From assembly GCF_019654915.1 (NCBI RefSeq), contig NZ_BPET01000029.1, forward strand, positions 1-64,000: DNA of 64,000 nucleotides, written 5' to 3'. Within the stretch, counting starts at the first letter, position 1. Each line of letters opens with the position of its first letter. Source of the stretch: Shewanella sp. MBTL60-007. Lineage in GTDB: Bacteria > Pseudomonadota > Gammaproteobacteria > Enterobacterales > Shewanellaceae. The position numbers and the translations under genes are program-made. Of the stretch, positions 1 to 8,782 are shown one piece after another. The notes under the pieces are model-generated. The model was not told the origin of the DNA, searched no databases, and saw only the letters and a list, made by a program, of their open reading frames with translations.

Positions 1-776
1 TCTCTATTTAATACACTACTTATTAGTTTGTATTACAGATTAATACAGCGGATTGATCGCTAGCGATGAAAATTGTTTCACTCTTCCTCTTATATGGGCG
101 GCAAACTCACCGTCGTTTGATTATTAGCTGCAGCAGTTGATTTACTTAACTCGCGTCTTTTGCAACGTTAATAACAGTTGCTATGCGGATGCACAAATGA
201 GTGGAGGGAAGGGGAATGTAGAGGATACTTGCTGCGTAATAACACTTCATCTTGTGTATTTTTTAGGGGAGCTTAATACCGAATCAGAGGATTAAGCTAA
301 CCGAAATTGGGCCATTTAAAGTCATGTTTTATCTTTGACTTTAGGTCTCTAATTAGCCCTAAGTTGAAATTGATTGAATTATATTGTCAACCAATTACCC
401 CTTTCTGGTTATTTGTCACAAAGCCTTATCTGCTCTTGGGTTGGGCGATGCCTACCTAAAATGTCGTTTGTTTTTTGCTCTTCACTTTGTAAGTTTTTTC
501 ACTTAAAAATTCGTAAAACAGTGATTTTTATATCTAAAAATATCTCTCGATAATTATTTAACCTGCTGTTTTTGCTTGCAAATATTTGTTTTATATCTAA
601 TCGGTTCTGATGGTTTTTTTAGTGTGCTGTAGCGCAGATTTTTACTGTTTTTTATATGGAGAATAGGCGTTGCTCAGTTGTTTAGCTCAATCGGTGAACG
701 GTTAGTTTTTAAAAAAAGCGGGTTTAAAAAAACACGCAAAACAGTGAAAAAACAAAATAATGATAAGTAGGAGTGA
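1..776. other. Intergenic region upstream of sirA
   Basis: No convincing gene is seen on either strand; the stretch is AT-rich. An 8-bp inverted repeat (AGCTTAAT at 270-277, ATTAAGCT at 291-298) could be a hairpin or operator. The last 100 bases hold the likely promoter and leader of sirA, but no promoter could be fixed with confidence. A sirEFG-type haem lyase set, which I recall as part of the S. oneidensis sir locus, is not encoded here and may lie further left or elsewhere. Confidence 0.5.
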
Positions 777-2810
777 ATGATGAGACGGTGGAAACACAAG
801 GTAGCATTAAGCGTGCTGTTTTGTTTTGGTGCCATTGCCAATGCGAACGCTGCTGGAAAATATGACAGCATCCCTCAAATGGGTAAAACCGCTAAAGAGG
901 TTATTGCTAATTATGACGGTATGCAACAAGTCAACGGCGTGAAAACGCTGCAGGACTATATTGTTCAAGAAGAAGAATTATTCAATTATCTTTTTGAAAA
1001 CCACCCGGTATTCAAATACCACGAAGCGGGCAACTTGATTGGTGATTACCATATTAGTGACCGTGGTGAAGAGTATTTAGATACCGGCCACAGCCCTAAC
1101 TATAGTGAGCGCGTAGGTACACCTCGCGCAGTTCAGTACCGCTTAGGTGCTAAGTCTATTCTAGATTATCCAAACAACTTTGTTGGCCCTGAGAAGTGTG
1201 CCGAATGTCATGCTACTCAATATGAGAAGTGGCAACGTTCGCGTCACGCTAAAACAATTCGTTTCCCTGGTGAACACCCAGAAGTGGACAACGATATTGA
1301 AAAGACCATGTACAACACCAAAGACACGTCTATTTTGCCAGACGGTATTACGCCAGACATGATCTATGCAACTGTTGGTACACCACGTACTAAATACGGT
1401 TTCATCGATGCGTGGCTAGTACGTGGTACTTACCACATCAGAGACGGTCTATTACGTGACGGCACCGGTAAGATGGTTGCGGGTGCTAACCAGTTCTCTC
1501 GTGGTTGGGCTGAATGGTTAACGCCAGAGATGTCTAAGAAAATTAACGATGTTATTCCAGAATTCCCAACAACCCTAGCAGGTTTCGGTGGTTCAGGTTC
1601 GCACCAGCAAGGTATGAGTTCATACGGTGCTAAGTACGAAAAAGAGATGTTGTTCCAACCAGCAAGTTCTTACTGTGAAGTTTGTCATACGTTCAAGTTT
1701 GACTTCCAAAACAAGCAAGAGTTCTTCGATGCGTTAGGCGATCCTAAGAAGCTACAAGAGCACACTATTTCTCGTGGTATTGCTTGTGAAGAGTGTCATG
1801 GCGCGGGCGGTCACTTAGATGGTGGTACTGGCGGTATGCAGTCTAACTGTGAACGTTGTCACCAGCGTTTCCAGTATGATCCAACACTTGCTGACACGCC
1901 TCAAGCACAAGAGAAGCGTGAATACGCTTTCGGTGTGAAGATGAAGTCACTATGTCCATCATGTGGTACCGAAGGCTCTCAGATGTATAACTCTGAGCAC
2001 TACGAGAAGGGCATGCGTTGTACTACATGTCACGATCCACACGAAGTGACTGATGGCGATTGGCAGTCAGGTTTCACTACTCCAAAGCTTAAGAAAGACT
2101 GTAAAGACTGTCACGAAGCACAGACTTTGATTGCTGAAAACTCAGATACACACAACCAGCAAACTTGTCAAAGCTGTCACATGCCTAACATGGGTAGCTG
2201 TGAAAACTTCAAGGCACTGCAGTTCCCTGACCAAGCTGGTTTCGACGCAGTACGTAAGTCACACATGTGGAAGATCCAGGTTGATCCAACACTGAAGACC
2301 CTAAACCCACCAGAAGGTGAGCCACGTACTCAAGGTCCTAAGGCTGGTAAAGGTTGGACTGTTGCTAAGAACGAAGAAGGTCGCAACTACTTAGACTTAA
2401 TGTGGTCTTGTGCACGTACCTCTATCTCTGACCATGACGTGGTTGAGAACAAGGGTTGTCACAGCCAGTTCCAGTCTGAACTTGAAAAAGGCCTACATTA
2501 CGAAGACCAGTTAGAGATCTACGGTGAAGTAATGAAGATGCAAACACCTGTTAAAGAAGTTTTCTCGAAAGTTGAGCAAGCTCTTGTACGCATCGACCAG
2601 CTATTAGAAGTCACTAAGCTGTCTACTGAAGACAAGACTCAAGTGCTAATGCTAGCTGAGAAGGCACAAGAAACTGTTGACCTAATCAAGAAAGATGGTT
2701 CTTGGGGTGTGCATGGCTTCCGTTATAGCCAGAAGCGTCTAGATGCTGCACTGACTTATGTAACACAAGCGCAAAACATTCTAGATGGAACAGGTTACGC
2801 TGCTAAATAA
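777..2810 (+). CDS. sirA: Octahaem cytochrome c sulfite reductase SirA (MccA family)
   Basis: Periplasmic terminal reductase reducing sulfite to sulfide in anaerobic respiration. The 677-residue protein has a Sec signal peptide (cleavage near the ANA-A site, about residue 26). It has seven CXXCH haem motifs with first Cys at residues 141, 300, 337, 358, 415, 442 and 464. An eighth, atypical CX15CH site runs from C545 to C561-H562 and is diagnostic of the MccA/SirA family. Three cysteines outside haem motifs (C393, C396, C475) are candidates for the copper ligands known in Wolinella MccA. The C-terminal part after the last haem is helical. An AGGAG at 769-773 is only 3 bases from ATG 777 but 6 from ATG 780, so the true start may be the second Met. 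It is the first gene of the sir-nos block. Confidence 0.96.
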   Translation: MMRRWKHKVALSVLFCFGAIANANAAGKYDSIPQMGKTAKEVIANYDGMQQVNGVKTLQDYIVQEEELFNYLFENHPVFKYHEAGNLIGDYHISDRGEEYLDTGHSPNYSERVGTPRAVQYRLGAKSILDYPNNFVGPEKCAECHATQYEKWQRSRHAKTIRFPGEHPEVDNDIEKTMYNTKDTSILPDGITPDMIYATVGTPRTKYGFIDAWLVRGTYHIRDGLLRDGTGKMVAGANQFSRGWAEWLTPEMSKKINDVIPEFPTTLAGFGGSGSHQQGMSSYGAKYEKEMLFQPASSYCEVCHTFKFDFQNKQEFFDALGDPKKLQEHTISRGIACEECHGAGGHLDGGTGGMQSNCERCHQRFQYDPTLADTPQAQEKREYAFGVKMKSLCPSCGTEGSQMYNSEHYEKGMRCTTCHDPHEVTDGDWQSGFTTPKLKKDCKDCHEAQTLIAENSDTHNQQTCQSCHMPNMGSCENFKALQFPDQAGFDAVRKSHMWKIQVDPTLKTLNPPEGEPRTQGPKAGKGWTVAKNEEGRNYLDLMWSCARTSISDHDVVENKGCHSQFQSELEKGLHYEDQLEIYGEVMKMQTPVKEVFSKVEQALVRIDQLLEVTKLSTEDKTQVLMLAEKAQETVDLIKKDGSWGVHGFRYSQKRLDAALTYVTQAQNILDGTGYAAK

Positions 2811-2830
2811 GCCGCCTAACTAGTTAACCG

Positions 2831-2865
2831 CCTCGGCATGCATTGCACTGCAATAATTGCCGAGG
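2831..2865 (+). other. Intergenic hairpin between sirA and the rhodanese gene
   Basis: CCTCGGCA (2831-2838) pairs perfectly with TGCCGAGG (2858-2865). Inside the loop, ATTGCA (2842-2847) pairs with TGCAAT (2849-2854). There is no U-tract, so this is more likely an RNA processing or 3'-end-protecting structure than a terminator. An ATG at 2838 lies in this stem, which argues against it as the next gene's start. Confidence 0.6.
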
Positions 2866-2882
2866 CAATAGAGAGAAAGATT

Positions 2883-3311
2883 ATGAAAAAAGCACTGGGT
2901 CAAATTCTGTTAAGCCTTACGTTAATTGCAAGTTCAGCCAGCTGTCTAGCAGGTGGTGGTTCTGAGATGGCACCCGCTCATCGTTATGAGCACCAGCTTA
3001 CGACCATCAGCATGATGGAAGCTGAGTCCTTAGTTGGCAAAGAGGGCGTCTACTTCTTTGATGTGAATACGCTGGAGCTTTGGGCAGAAGGTTTCATTCC
3101 AGGTGCGATTTACTTCAACGTTAAAGATTGGAAAAAGTTACTGCCAGCTAAGAAAGATGCAGTAATGGTGTTCTATTGCGCTAACCGCCTATGTAATGCC
3201 AGCGAAATTGCTGCTCACGAGGCGATGAAGATGGGTTACACCAACGTTTTGCAAATGCCTGATGGAATATACGGATGGCGCTTGTCGAATCGAGTAACTG
3301 AAAAACCATAA
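2883..3311 (+). CDS. Periplasmic rhodanese-like protein of the sir operon
   Basis: Single-domain rhodanese (sulfurtransferase fold), 142 residues from ATG 2883. This start has a good ribosome site (GAGAGAAAG) and opens with a Lys-led Sec signal peptide ending near LAGG at residues 22-25. An in-frame ATG at 2838 would put 15 extra residues in front of the signal and lies in a hairpin. The active-site loop is YCANRLCN, with catalytic Cys99 and a second Cys104. Export places it with SirA, so it could bind sulfane sulfur or help metal or cysteine handling of SirA. The exact role is unknown. It lies between sirA and the FKBP gene, co-directional with both. Confidence 0.8.
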   Translation: MKKALGQILLSLTLIASSASCLAGGGSEMAPAHRYEHQLTTISMMEAESLVGKEGVYFFDVNTLELWAEGFIPGAIYFNVKDWKKLLPAKKDAVMVFYCANRLCNASEIAAHEAMKMGYTNVLQMPDGIYGWRLSNRVTEKP

Positions 3312-3371
3312 CAGCAGGATGTTAGGTCATAAACCTAGTTCGTACCGAATTGATTTAAAGAGATAATTATT

Positions 3372-4157
3372 ATGAAAACATTTACAAAAACTACCCTAGC
3401 TGTTGTGACAGGTTTCACCCTGTTTATGTCTGCCAATTCAATGGCTGCTACCGAGCTGACATCTGATGTTCAAAAAGAGTCTTACAGTATCGGCGCCTCA
3501 TTAGGTAAGTACATCTCTGGCCAAATCTACAGTCAAACAGAGCTGGGTGCTGAAGTGGATGTCGATCTAGTGATTGAAGGTGTGGTGGATGCACTAAAAA
3601 ACAACCCACAGTTTTCAGATGATGAAATTCTCACTTTCCTTAACCAGCGTGCTGAGCAGCTAAACGCTGCCCGTGAAGCGGCTGAAGCCAAGATTGCCTT
3701 GGCAAACGTTACAGCTGGCAATGAGTTTCTAGCTGAAAACAAAAAGAAAGATGGCGTAAAAGAGACTGAGTCAGGTCTGCAATACGAAGTAATTAGCGAA
3801 GGTGAAGGCCGTAAGCCTAACCCACAAGATGTGGTTACCGTGCATTACAAAGGTTTCTTAATCGACGGTACAGAGTTTGATGACTCTTATAAGCGTAATG
3901 AACCAAACCGTTTTGCCTTGATGAGTGTGATTGAAGGCTGGCAAGAAGGTATTCCACTAATGAGTGAAGGCTCAACTTACAAGTTTGCTATTCCAGCTGC
4001 ACTTGCCTATGGCGACAAGCAGGTAGGGATTATTCCACCAAGCTCAACCTTAGTGTTTGAGGTGGAGTTGGTAAAAGTGGAAGCGCCTGGTGAAAATGCT
4101 CACGGCATGGGCCTAAGCGGTATGGGCATGGGCGGCATGATGGGCGGCGGCCACTAG
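3372..4157 (+). CDS. FKBP-type peptidyl-prolyl cis-trans isomerase with Met/Gly/His-rich tail
   Basis: Exported FkpA/Mip-type foldase of 261 residues. It has a signal peptide (1-26), an N-terminal dimerisation helix region (about 30-125) and a C-terminal FKBP domain (about 130-236) with VTVHYKG, DGTEFDDS and the AYGD region. Residues 240-261 form a tail with five Met, two His and many Gly (pattern HGMG...MGMGGMMGGGH). The W. succinogenes mcc cluster also has a PPIase gene (mccB), so a role in folding the multihaem reductase is likely. The tail resembles soft-metal-binding Met motifs and may bind Cu(I), which is inference. Confidence 0.9.
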   Translation: MKTFTKTTLAVVTGFTLFMSANSMAATELTSDVQKESYSIGASLGKYISGQIYSQTELGAEVDVDLVIEGVVDALKNNPQFSDDEILTFLNQRAEQLNAAREAAEAKIALANVTAGNEFLAENKKKDGVKETESGLQYEVISEGEGRKPNPQDVVTVHYKGFLIDGTEFDDSYKRNEPNRFALMSVIEGWQEGIPLMSEGSTYKFAIPAALAYGDKQVGIIPPSSTLVFEVELVKVEAPGENAHGMGLSGMGMGGMMGGGH

Positions 4158-4214
4158 TTAGTAGTGCGTACTAAGTGTTAATTCGATTATAGAGTTCGAT
4201 TGTAGAGAGTCACT

Positions 4215-4928
4215 ATGAACAGTTTAGCTATCGGTATTGCTGTCACCCTATGTGCAGTTACCACTTTAATTTTGCGTCATCATCACTCTAGTCAAAAGCT
4301 TAGTGTAATGCCGATAGCTAATTCCTTCAGCAATGACCAAGGCATTGAACAGGCCGATTTTAAAATTGCCGTTGGACTGTCCATAGTGCTCTGTACAACA
4401 ACCTTATTAATCTATGCACAGCTTGGCCATTTCAATGGCTGGAACAAGGGAGTGGTAGACGAAAATATTGATTATCTGATCACCGCAGAGATCAATAAAA
4501 ACGCAAAGAAAGTAAATGAGCAACCTAGCAATGAAATTGCATTATTAAATTTGGCTCAATCCTATGTTGATGGCGGCCTATATAGCGAGTCGGTGCAAAC
4601 CCTCGATGACCTACTCACACTCTCAGGCGACAGTGCCACAGTGCTAGGCATGAAAGCCAATGCCATGTACTACCGCGATAAAAGAGAGATGAGTTTGGAC
4701 ATTGATTTGGTTATCGCCAGAGCCTTAGCGCTCGACGAATATGAGCCTCAATCTCGCCTGTTACTGGCCACCCACGCTTATCTCAATGGTGAGTATGAAA
4801 AAGCTATCGAGCAATGGCTGACCCTACTCAAAAGCGATAAGCAGAACTTTAACCGAGCCTCAATTAATAATGCAATTTATAGAGCAGAGCAAAAATTAGC
4901 TAATCGTTCAGTGGCTGCATCTGAGTAA
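4215..4928 (+). CDS. CcmI/NrfG-like TPR protein for cytochrome c maturation
   Basis: Membrane-anchored protein of 237 residues with two hydrophobic segments (about 2-20 and 50-70), followed by a periplasmic TPR region (about 100-220; ALLNLAQSYVDGGLYSESVQTL, then YLNGEYEKAIEQW). The layout matches CcmI and NrfG, which present apocytochrome to a haem lyase. In this operon it probably serves the unusual CX15CH haem of SirA. The CcmF/CcmH-type lyase partners are not in the window. Start ATG 4215 has a modest AGAG ribosome site. Confidence 0.8.
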   Translation: MNSLAIGIAVTLCAVTTLILRHHHSSQKLSVMPIANSFSNDQGIEQADFKIAVGLSIVLCTTTLLIYAQLGHFNGWNKGVVDENIDYLITAEINKNAKKVNEQPSNEIALLNLAQSYVDGGLYSESVQTLDDLLTLSGDSATVLGMKANAMYYRDKREMSLDIDLVIARALALDEYEPQSRLLLATHAYLNGEYEKAIEQWLTLLKSDKQNFNRASINNAIYRAEQKLANRSVAASE

Positions 4929-4990
4929 AAGTCACGTAAACCTAATAAGTATAAATATATCAGTGTGATAACTGGTAGCTGGAGGATGCT

Positions 4991-5701
4991 GTGAGTGAAA
5001 ATATAGAGAGACGGAGGTTCCTTAAGTGCTTAGGAGCCAGCTCTTTGATAATAGCGCCCTTAGGGTGTAGCTCTGTCAAAGAGGGGGAGTCAGATCCAAA
5101 CAAGCCCCATTATGCGATGGTGTTTGACCAAAACAAGTGTACTGGCTGCGGCGAGTGTAAAGAGGCCTGTAACTTAGCTAATAACTTACCTGAAGGTAAG
5201 TCTAGACTGCTACTGGAACAGCATTCAGGCGGGATTGAGGGACAGCCTTGTCCACACTGCGGCAAGACAGTTGAATGTGGCTGTGAGCGCAAGTTTGTGC
5301 GTGTATCGTGCCAGCAATGTAAGAACGCTCCTTGTGTCACCGTATGCCCAACGGGTGCGGCGCACCGAGATGAGAAGACCGGCATTGTGACCATGGATGC
5401 AGCTAAGTGTGCAGGTTGTAAGTACTGTATTGCAGCATGCCCATACGATGCACGTTTTATCAATAAAGAGACCGATGTCGCCGACAACTGTGATTTCTGC
5501 TTGAACAGCAAACTTGCCATTGGCGAGTTACCAGCTTGTGTGCAGAAGTGCCGTTATGATGCGCTGATCTTTGGTGATATTAACGATCCGACATCCTATA
5601 TCAGTAAGCTATTACGGGTAAAAGATTCTGTGCGTATTAAGCCAGGATTTGGTACCGAGCCGAGCTTACGTTACATACCTATTGTTAAGCTAGGAGTATA
5701 G
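4991..5701 (+). CDS. sirC: SirC, 4x[4Fe-4S] ferredoxin-type electron transfer protein
   Basis: NrfC/DmsB-like iron-sulfur protein of 236 residues passing electrons from the quinol oxidase SirD towards SirA. It starts at GTG 4991 behind a strong GGAGG. The N-terminus has a Tat motif (RRRFLK, residues 7-12) and a lipobox-like LGC at 24-26, so it is probably a Tat-exported protein, possibly a lipoprotein. Four cluster motifs are visible: C50-C53-C56-C60, C107-C110-C115-C119, C140-C143-C146-C150 and C167-C170-C183-C187. An extra Cys knuckle (C87-C90-C96-C98) sits between the first and second. Only two bases separate it from sirD. Confidence 0.93.
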   Translation: MSENIERRRFLKCLGASSLIIAPLGCSSVKEGESDPNKPHYAMVFDQNKCTGCGECKEACNLANNLPEGKSRLLLEQHSGGIEGQPCPHCGKTVECGCERKFVRVSCQQCKNAPCVTVCPTGAAHRDEKTGIVTMDAAKCAGCKYCIAACPYDARFINKETDVADNCDFCLNSKLAIGELPACVQKCRYDALIFGDINDPTSYISKLLRVKDSVRIKPGFGTEPSLRYIPIVKLGV

Positions 5702-5703
5702 AT

Positions 5704-6651
5704 ATGGACGGCAATATTGAATTTACAATGGGTCTGTCTGAGGGGCTTGCTTGGCCTTGGCCAATTGCTGTGTACTTGTTCTTTGCAGGGATCTCCGGTG
5801 GTGCGCTAGCCACTGCATTATTCCTGCGATTCTACAAGCAGCAAACCACTAACACGCCATTTTATAAAGCCGCTGCATTGATCGCATTTGTGACCATCAG
5901 CTTAGGCATGTTGTGTTTGGTTCTAGATTTGACCAACCCGCTGTTCTTCTGGCGAATTTTGGTTTACTACAACCTAAATTCAGTGATGTCTATCGGTGTT
6001 ATCGCACTATCTGTGTATATCCCGTTAGTGGCACTCATCTGTCTATATGCCTTTGAAGAAGAGATCCGCTCGGTTCCTGCATTGAAAGTGTTAGTGCCAG
6101 TGGTTGAAAAGCTACAAAGTATTCGTCGTCCATGTGAAATCGCTGTATTGGTACTGGCTTTAGCAGTCTGTGCTTACACAGGTTTCCTTATCTCGGCGTT
6201 GATTCGTTTTCCTATCATCAATACCTCTGTATTGCCTGCGCTATTTATTGCATCAGGTATGTCAGCGGGGGCTGCAGCCGCCAAAATGCTTGCAGTATCG
6301 ATGTTTAAAGAAGACTTACATAGCCAAGATATGAAACTACTGCACGGTGCCGAGTGGCCAATCATGTTCGCTGAAATGCTATTTATCTTCATGATTGTGA
6401 CCTCGCTAATGACAGGTAATGCTGGGGCGCAAAGTGCATTCGAAGCCTTCCATACTGGTCAGTGGGCAGCGGTGTTCTGGTTTGGTGTGGTGGGCCTAGG
6501 TTTTGCTGGTCCATTATTGCTTAACTTTGCCACGGGTAAGACATTTAGCCACTCGGCTAAAGCCTTTTACCTGTCGGGAGTTTGCGCCGTGACCGGAATG
6601 ATGTGTCTGCGTATGTTTATCCTATATGCAGGTCAAATATTTGCTATCTAG
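5704..6651 (+). CDS. sirD: SirD, NrfD-type quinol-oxidising membrane subunit
   Basis: Polytopic inner-membrane protein of 315 residues, about 8 hydrophobic segments, NrfD/PsrC family. It oxidises menaquinol and hands electrons to SirC. SirCD of S. oneidensis can partly replace CymA. The start codon lies 2 bases after the sirC stop and its AGGAG site overlaps the end of sirC, indicating translational coupling. It is followed by 172 bases with two strong hairpins before nosL. Confidence 0.93.
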   Translation: MDGNIEFTMGLSEGLAWPWPIAVYLFFAGISGGALATALFLRFYKQQTTNTPFYKAAALIAFVTISLGMLCLVLDLTNPLFFWRILVYYNLNSVMSIGVIALSVYIPLVALICLYAFEEEIRSVPALKVLVPVVEKLQSIRRPCEIAVLVLALAVCAYTGFLISALIRFPIINTSVLPALFIASGMSAGAAAAKMLAVSMFKEDLHSQDMKLLHGAEWPIMFAEMLFIFMIVTSLMTGNAGAQSAFEAFHTGQWAAVFWFGVVGLGFAGPLLLNFATGKTFSHSAKAFYLSGVCAVTGMMCLRMFILYAGQIFAI

Positions 6652-6675
6652 TCTAGAGGCAAAATAGCAAAGTAA

Positions 6676-6755
6676 GTGAGTTGTTCGCTCCTAATACGCC
6701 GTCCCTGCAAGGTGAGTATTAGGAGTCGAACTCCGCGCTGAACAACTAAGCTCAC
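6676..6755 (+). other. Large composite hairpin after sirD
   Basis: CTCCTAATAC (6688-6697) pairs perfectly with GTATTAGGAG (6716-6725). The flanks also pair: TTGTTC (6681-6686) with GAACAA (6740-6745), and GTGAG (6676-6680) with CTCAC (6751-6755). It has no U-tract. It may stabilise the sirA-sirD part of the transcript or be a degenerate repeat element. Confidence 0.55.
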
Positions 6756-6781
6756 GCCTTGCTACGTTAACTTAGCAAGGC
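6756..6781 (+). other. Perfect 9-bp hairpin upstream of nosL
   Basis: GCCTTGCTA (6756-6764) pairs with TAGCAAGGC (6773-6781) around an 8-base loop. No U-run follows, so it is not a classical terminator. With the preceding hairpin it divides the block into a reductase half and a nosLDFY half. Confidence 0.55.
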
Positions 6782-6823
6782 AGTGAGTGCCTCACTAATC
6801 GTATTCTTCCAATTGGGTTCGTT

Positions 6824-7312
6824 ATGAAAAAATTATTACTCACCTTGTTATTAATTCCGTTTTTATACGCTTGTAGTCAAGGCGATGCCGCTTCGCAGCC
6901 GACCCATGCAGAGGCGATTCATGAGCATGACCGTTGCCACCTGTGCGGCATGATGATCACTAAGTACCCTGGGCCTAAGGGACAGCTGAGATTGAAGAAT
7001 GAAACCATAGTGCCTAAGTTCTGCTCGACGAGGGATATGTTCAATTTTGCCCTACAGCCTGAGAATCAGCGTCAGATCACTCAGCTGAAAGTACATGATA
7101 TGGCGGTGACAGACTGGGAGCACCCTGAGGATAGTGCCTTTATCGATGCGAAATCAGCTTGGTATGTGTACGGCACCAGTAAAAAAGCGGTGATGGGACC
7201 TGCCGTTGCTTCGTTTGCTACTAAAGAGGCTGCAACAAAGTTTGCCAGTGAGTTTGGCGGCGCCGTGCTCACTTATGATCAGATCACCATCGGGCTGTTA
7301 GCGGGTGAGTAA
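6824..7312 (+). CDS. nosL: NosL-family copper chaperone lipoprotein
   Basis: Periplasmic copper-binding lipoprotein, 162 residues. The signal peptide ends in a lipobox-like YAC (Cys17). The Cu(I)-binding NosL signature RCHLCGMMI is at residues 37-45 (C38, C41, M43). In denitrifiers NosL supplies copper to nitrous oxide reductase, but no nosZ is present here. A NosL homologue is also known from the W. succinogenes mcc sulfite reductase cluster. The likely client is therefore SirA, whose family carries a haem-copper active site. Confidence 0.93.
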   Translation: MKKLLLTLLLIPFLYACSQGDAASQPTHAEAIHEHDRCHLCGMMITKYPGPKGQLRLKNETIVPKFCSTRDMFNFALQPENQRQITQLKVHDMAVTDWEHPEDSAFIDAKSAWYVYGTSKKAVMGPAVASFATKEAATKFASEFGGAVLTYDQITIGLLAGE

Positions 7313-7374
7313 AATTGTTGAACTAGCATGGAGCGCTTTTTCCCATTAGCGACCAAATGAGGTGGTATTAAACG

Positions 7375-8715
7375 ATGAAGATATCACTGTTAAACCCCAC
7401 AAGGCAGACTCTAAGTTCGGCCATTCTACCTCTGCTTATACTCGCGGTTACCCTCGGCTGTGGCTTTAACAGTTACGCCGAGAGTCTCTCTGTCTCGAAT
7501 AACCAAGAGCTTAAGTTAGCACTGACTAACGCCCAAGATGGTGACAGAATTATCCTCGATTCGGGGCGTTATCAAGGGCCGGTGCACATTCATCAATCTA
7601 TTACTTTAACTAGCCTTGGTGACAGCATCATAGATGCCAATGGCGTTGGCAGTGCCATTACCGTGTTTGCCGCTAATGTCGAGCTCTCGGGACTTAGAAT
7701 TGAGAATTGGGGCAATGATCATTATGAGTGTGATGCCGGGATCTTGCTTGAGCCGGGTAGTCATGGCGTTAAGATCCACAACAATCATTTACGCGGAGAC
7801 GGCTTTGGTATTCGCGCCGATGAGCTTAATAATATTCAGATAAACGATAACGTGATTGTGGGTAATAACCGTTTATATATCTTAGATAGAGGCGACGGTA
7901 TTCATCTACAGCATGTAACAGGTTCAGTTATTGCGGGCAATACTATTTCGCAAGTTCGAGATGGTGTGTATTTAGAGTCCAGTAGTAAAAGTAAGGTCTT
8001 CGATAACCAGCTATTCGATCAGCAATACGGTATTCATTATATGTATACCACGGATGACGAAGCCTTCAATAACCAGAGCTATCAGGTCGATGGCGGTTAT
8101 GCCTTGATGAACTCAAAGCGAATTCACCTGCACCGCAACCAAGTTTGGGATGCGATCGATTTTGGGATCTTGCTTAATATGACCGAGCAGGCTCTGGTGG
8201 ATCACAATCGAGTTGAACGCATTGTTAATCGCAAAGAAGATCAGGTGTTGGGGCAAGAAGGCAAAGGCATTTTTGTCTATGGCGCCCGTGACAATACCAT
8301 TATCAATAACCATTTCGCCCACAGCGATATCGGCTTTTATATGGCGATGGGCGGGGAGAGTAACCAAGTTTACCAAAACCAGTTTATCGATAACTTTTCC
8401 CAGGTGAAATATGTGGGTGATAGCTTGCTAGAGTGGAGCCATGCTGGGCGTGGCAACTACTGGAGTGGATACCTAGGTTGGGATCACAATTTAGATGGCG
8501 TGGGCAATACGGCTTATCGACCTAATGATAATATTGATAAGTTATTTTGGCTCTATCCTGAGGCTAACTTCTTGATGGATAGCGCTATAGTGGTGGTGCT
8601 TCGGTGGGTGCAGCGCCAATTTGAAATCGGTGAGCCAAGTGGGATTATCGATAGTTTTCCCCTGTTAACACCTAATCCCGCATTCAACTATCAATCGGCA
8701 GCGGCTAACAGGTAG
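7375..8715 (+). CDS. nosD: NosD-like periplasmic beta-helix copper maturation protein
   Basis: Exported 446-residue protein with a signal peptide (about 1-35) and a right-handed parallel beta-helix built from short NosD/PbH1-type repeats (recurring I.NN.I..N and GI.L patterns, residues about 60-360). NosD accepts copper from NosL and works with the NosFY transporter. It ends with a GRGNYWSGYLGWDHNLDG segment typical of NosD. It has a good GAGGTGG ribosome site and sits between nosL and nosF. Confidence 0.9.
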   Translation: MKISLLNPTRQTLSSAILPLLILAVTLGCGFNSYAESLSVSNNQELKLALTNAQDGDRIILDSGRYQGPVHIHQSITLTSLGDSIIDANGVGSAITVFAANVELSGLRIENWGNDHYECDAGILLEPGSHGVKIHNNHLRGDGFGIRADELNNIQINDNVIVGNNRLYILDRGDGIHLQHVTGSVIAGNTISQVRDGVYLESSSKSKVFDNQLFDQQYGIHYMYTTDDEAFNNQSYQVDGGYALMNSKRIHLHRNQVWDAIDFGILLNMTEQALVDHNRVERIVNRKEDQVLGQEGKGIFVYGARDNTIINNHFAHSDIGFYMAMGGESNQVYQNQFIDNFSQVKYVGDSLLEWSHAGRGNYWSGYLGWDHNLDGVGNTAYRPNDNIDKLFWLYPEANFLMDSAIVVVLRWVQRQFEIGEPSGIIDSFPLLTPNPAFNYQSAAANR

Positions 8716-8782
8716 TGACTATCAGCCAACAGGCGACTTTTTAGCCCTTGCAGCCTGCTCATTGGACGTGTTCGGAGAATCA

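Noticed and set aside
409..421. CRP-like half-site TTTGTCACAAAG upstream of sirA
   Set aside because: No properly spaced TGTGA partner is seen, so a CRP site is not supported.
674..871. Minus-strand 65-codon frame over the sirA start
   Set aside because: It overlaps the sirA signal peptide and has low-complexity composition; sirA is certain.
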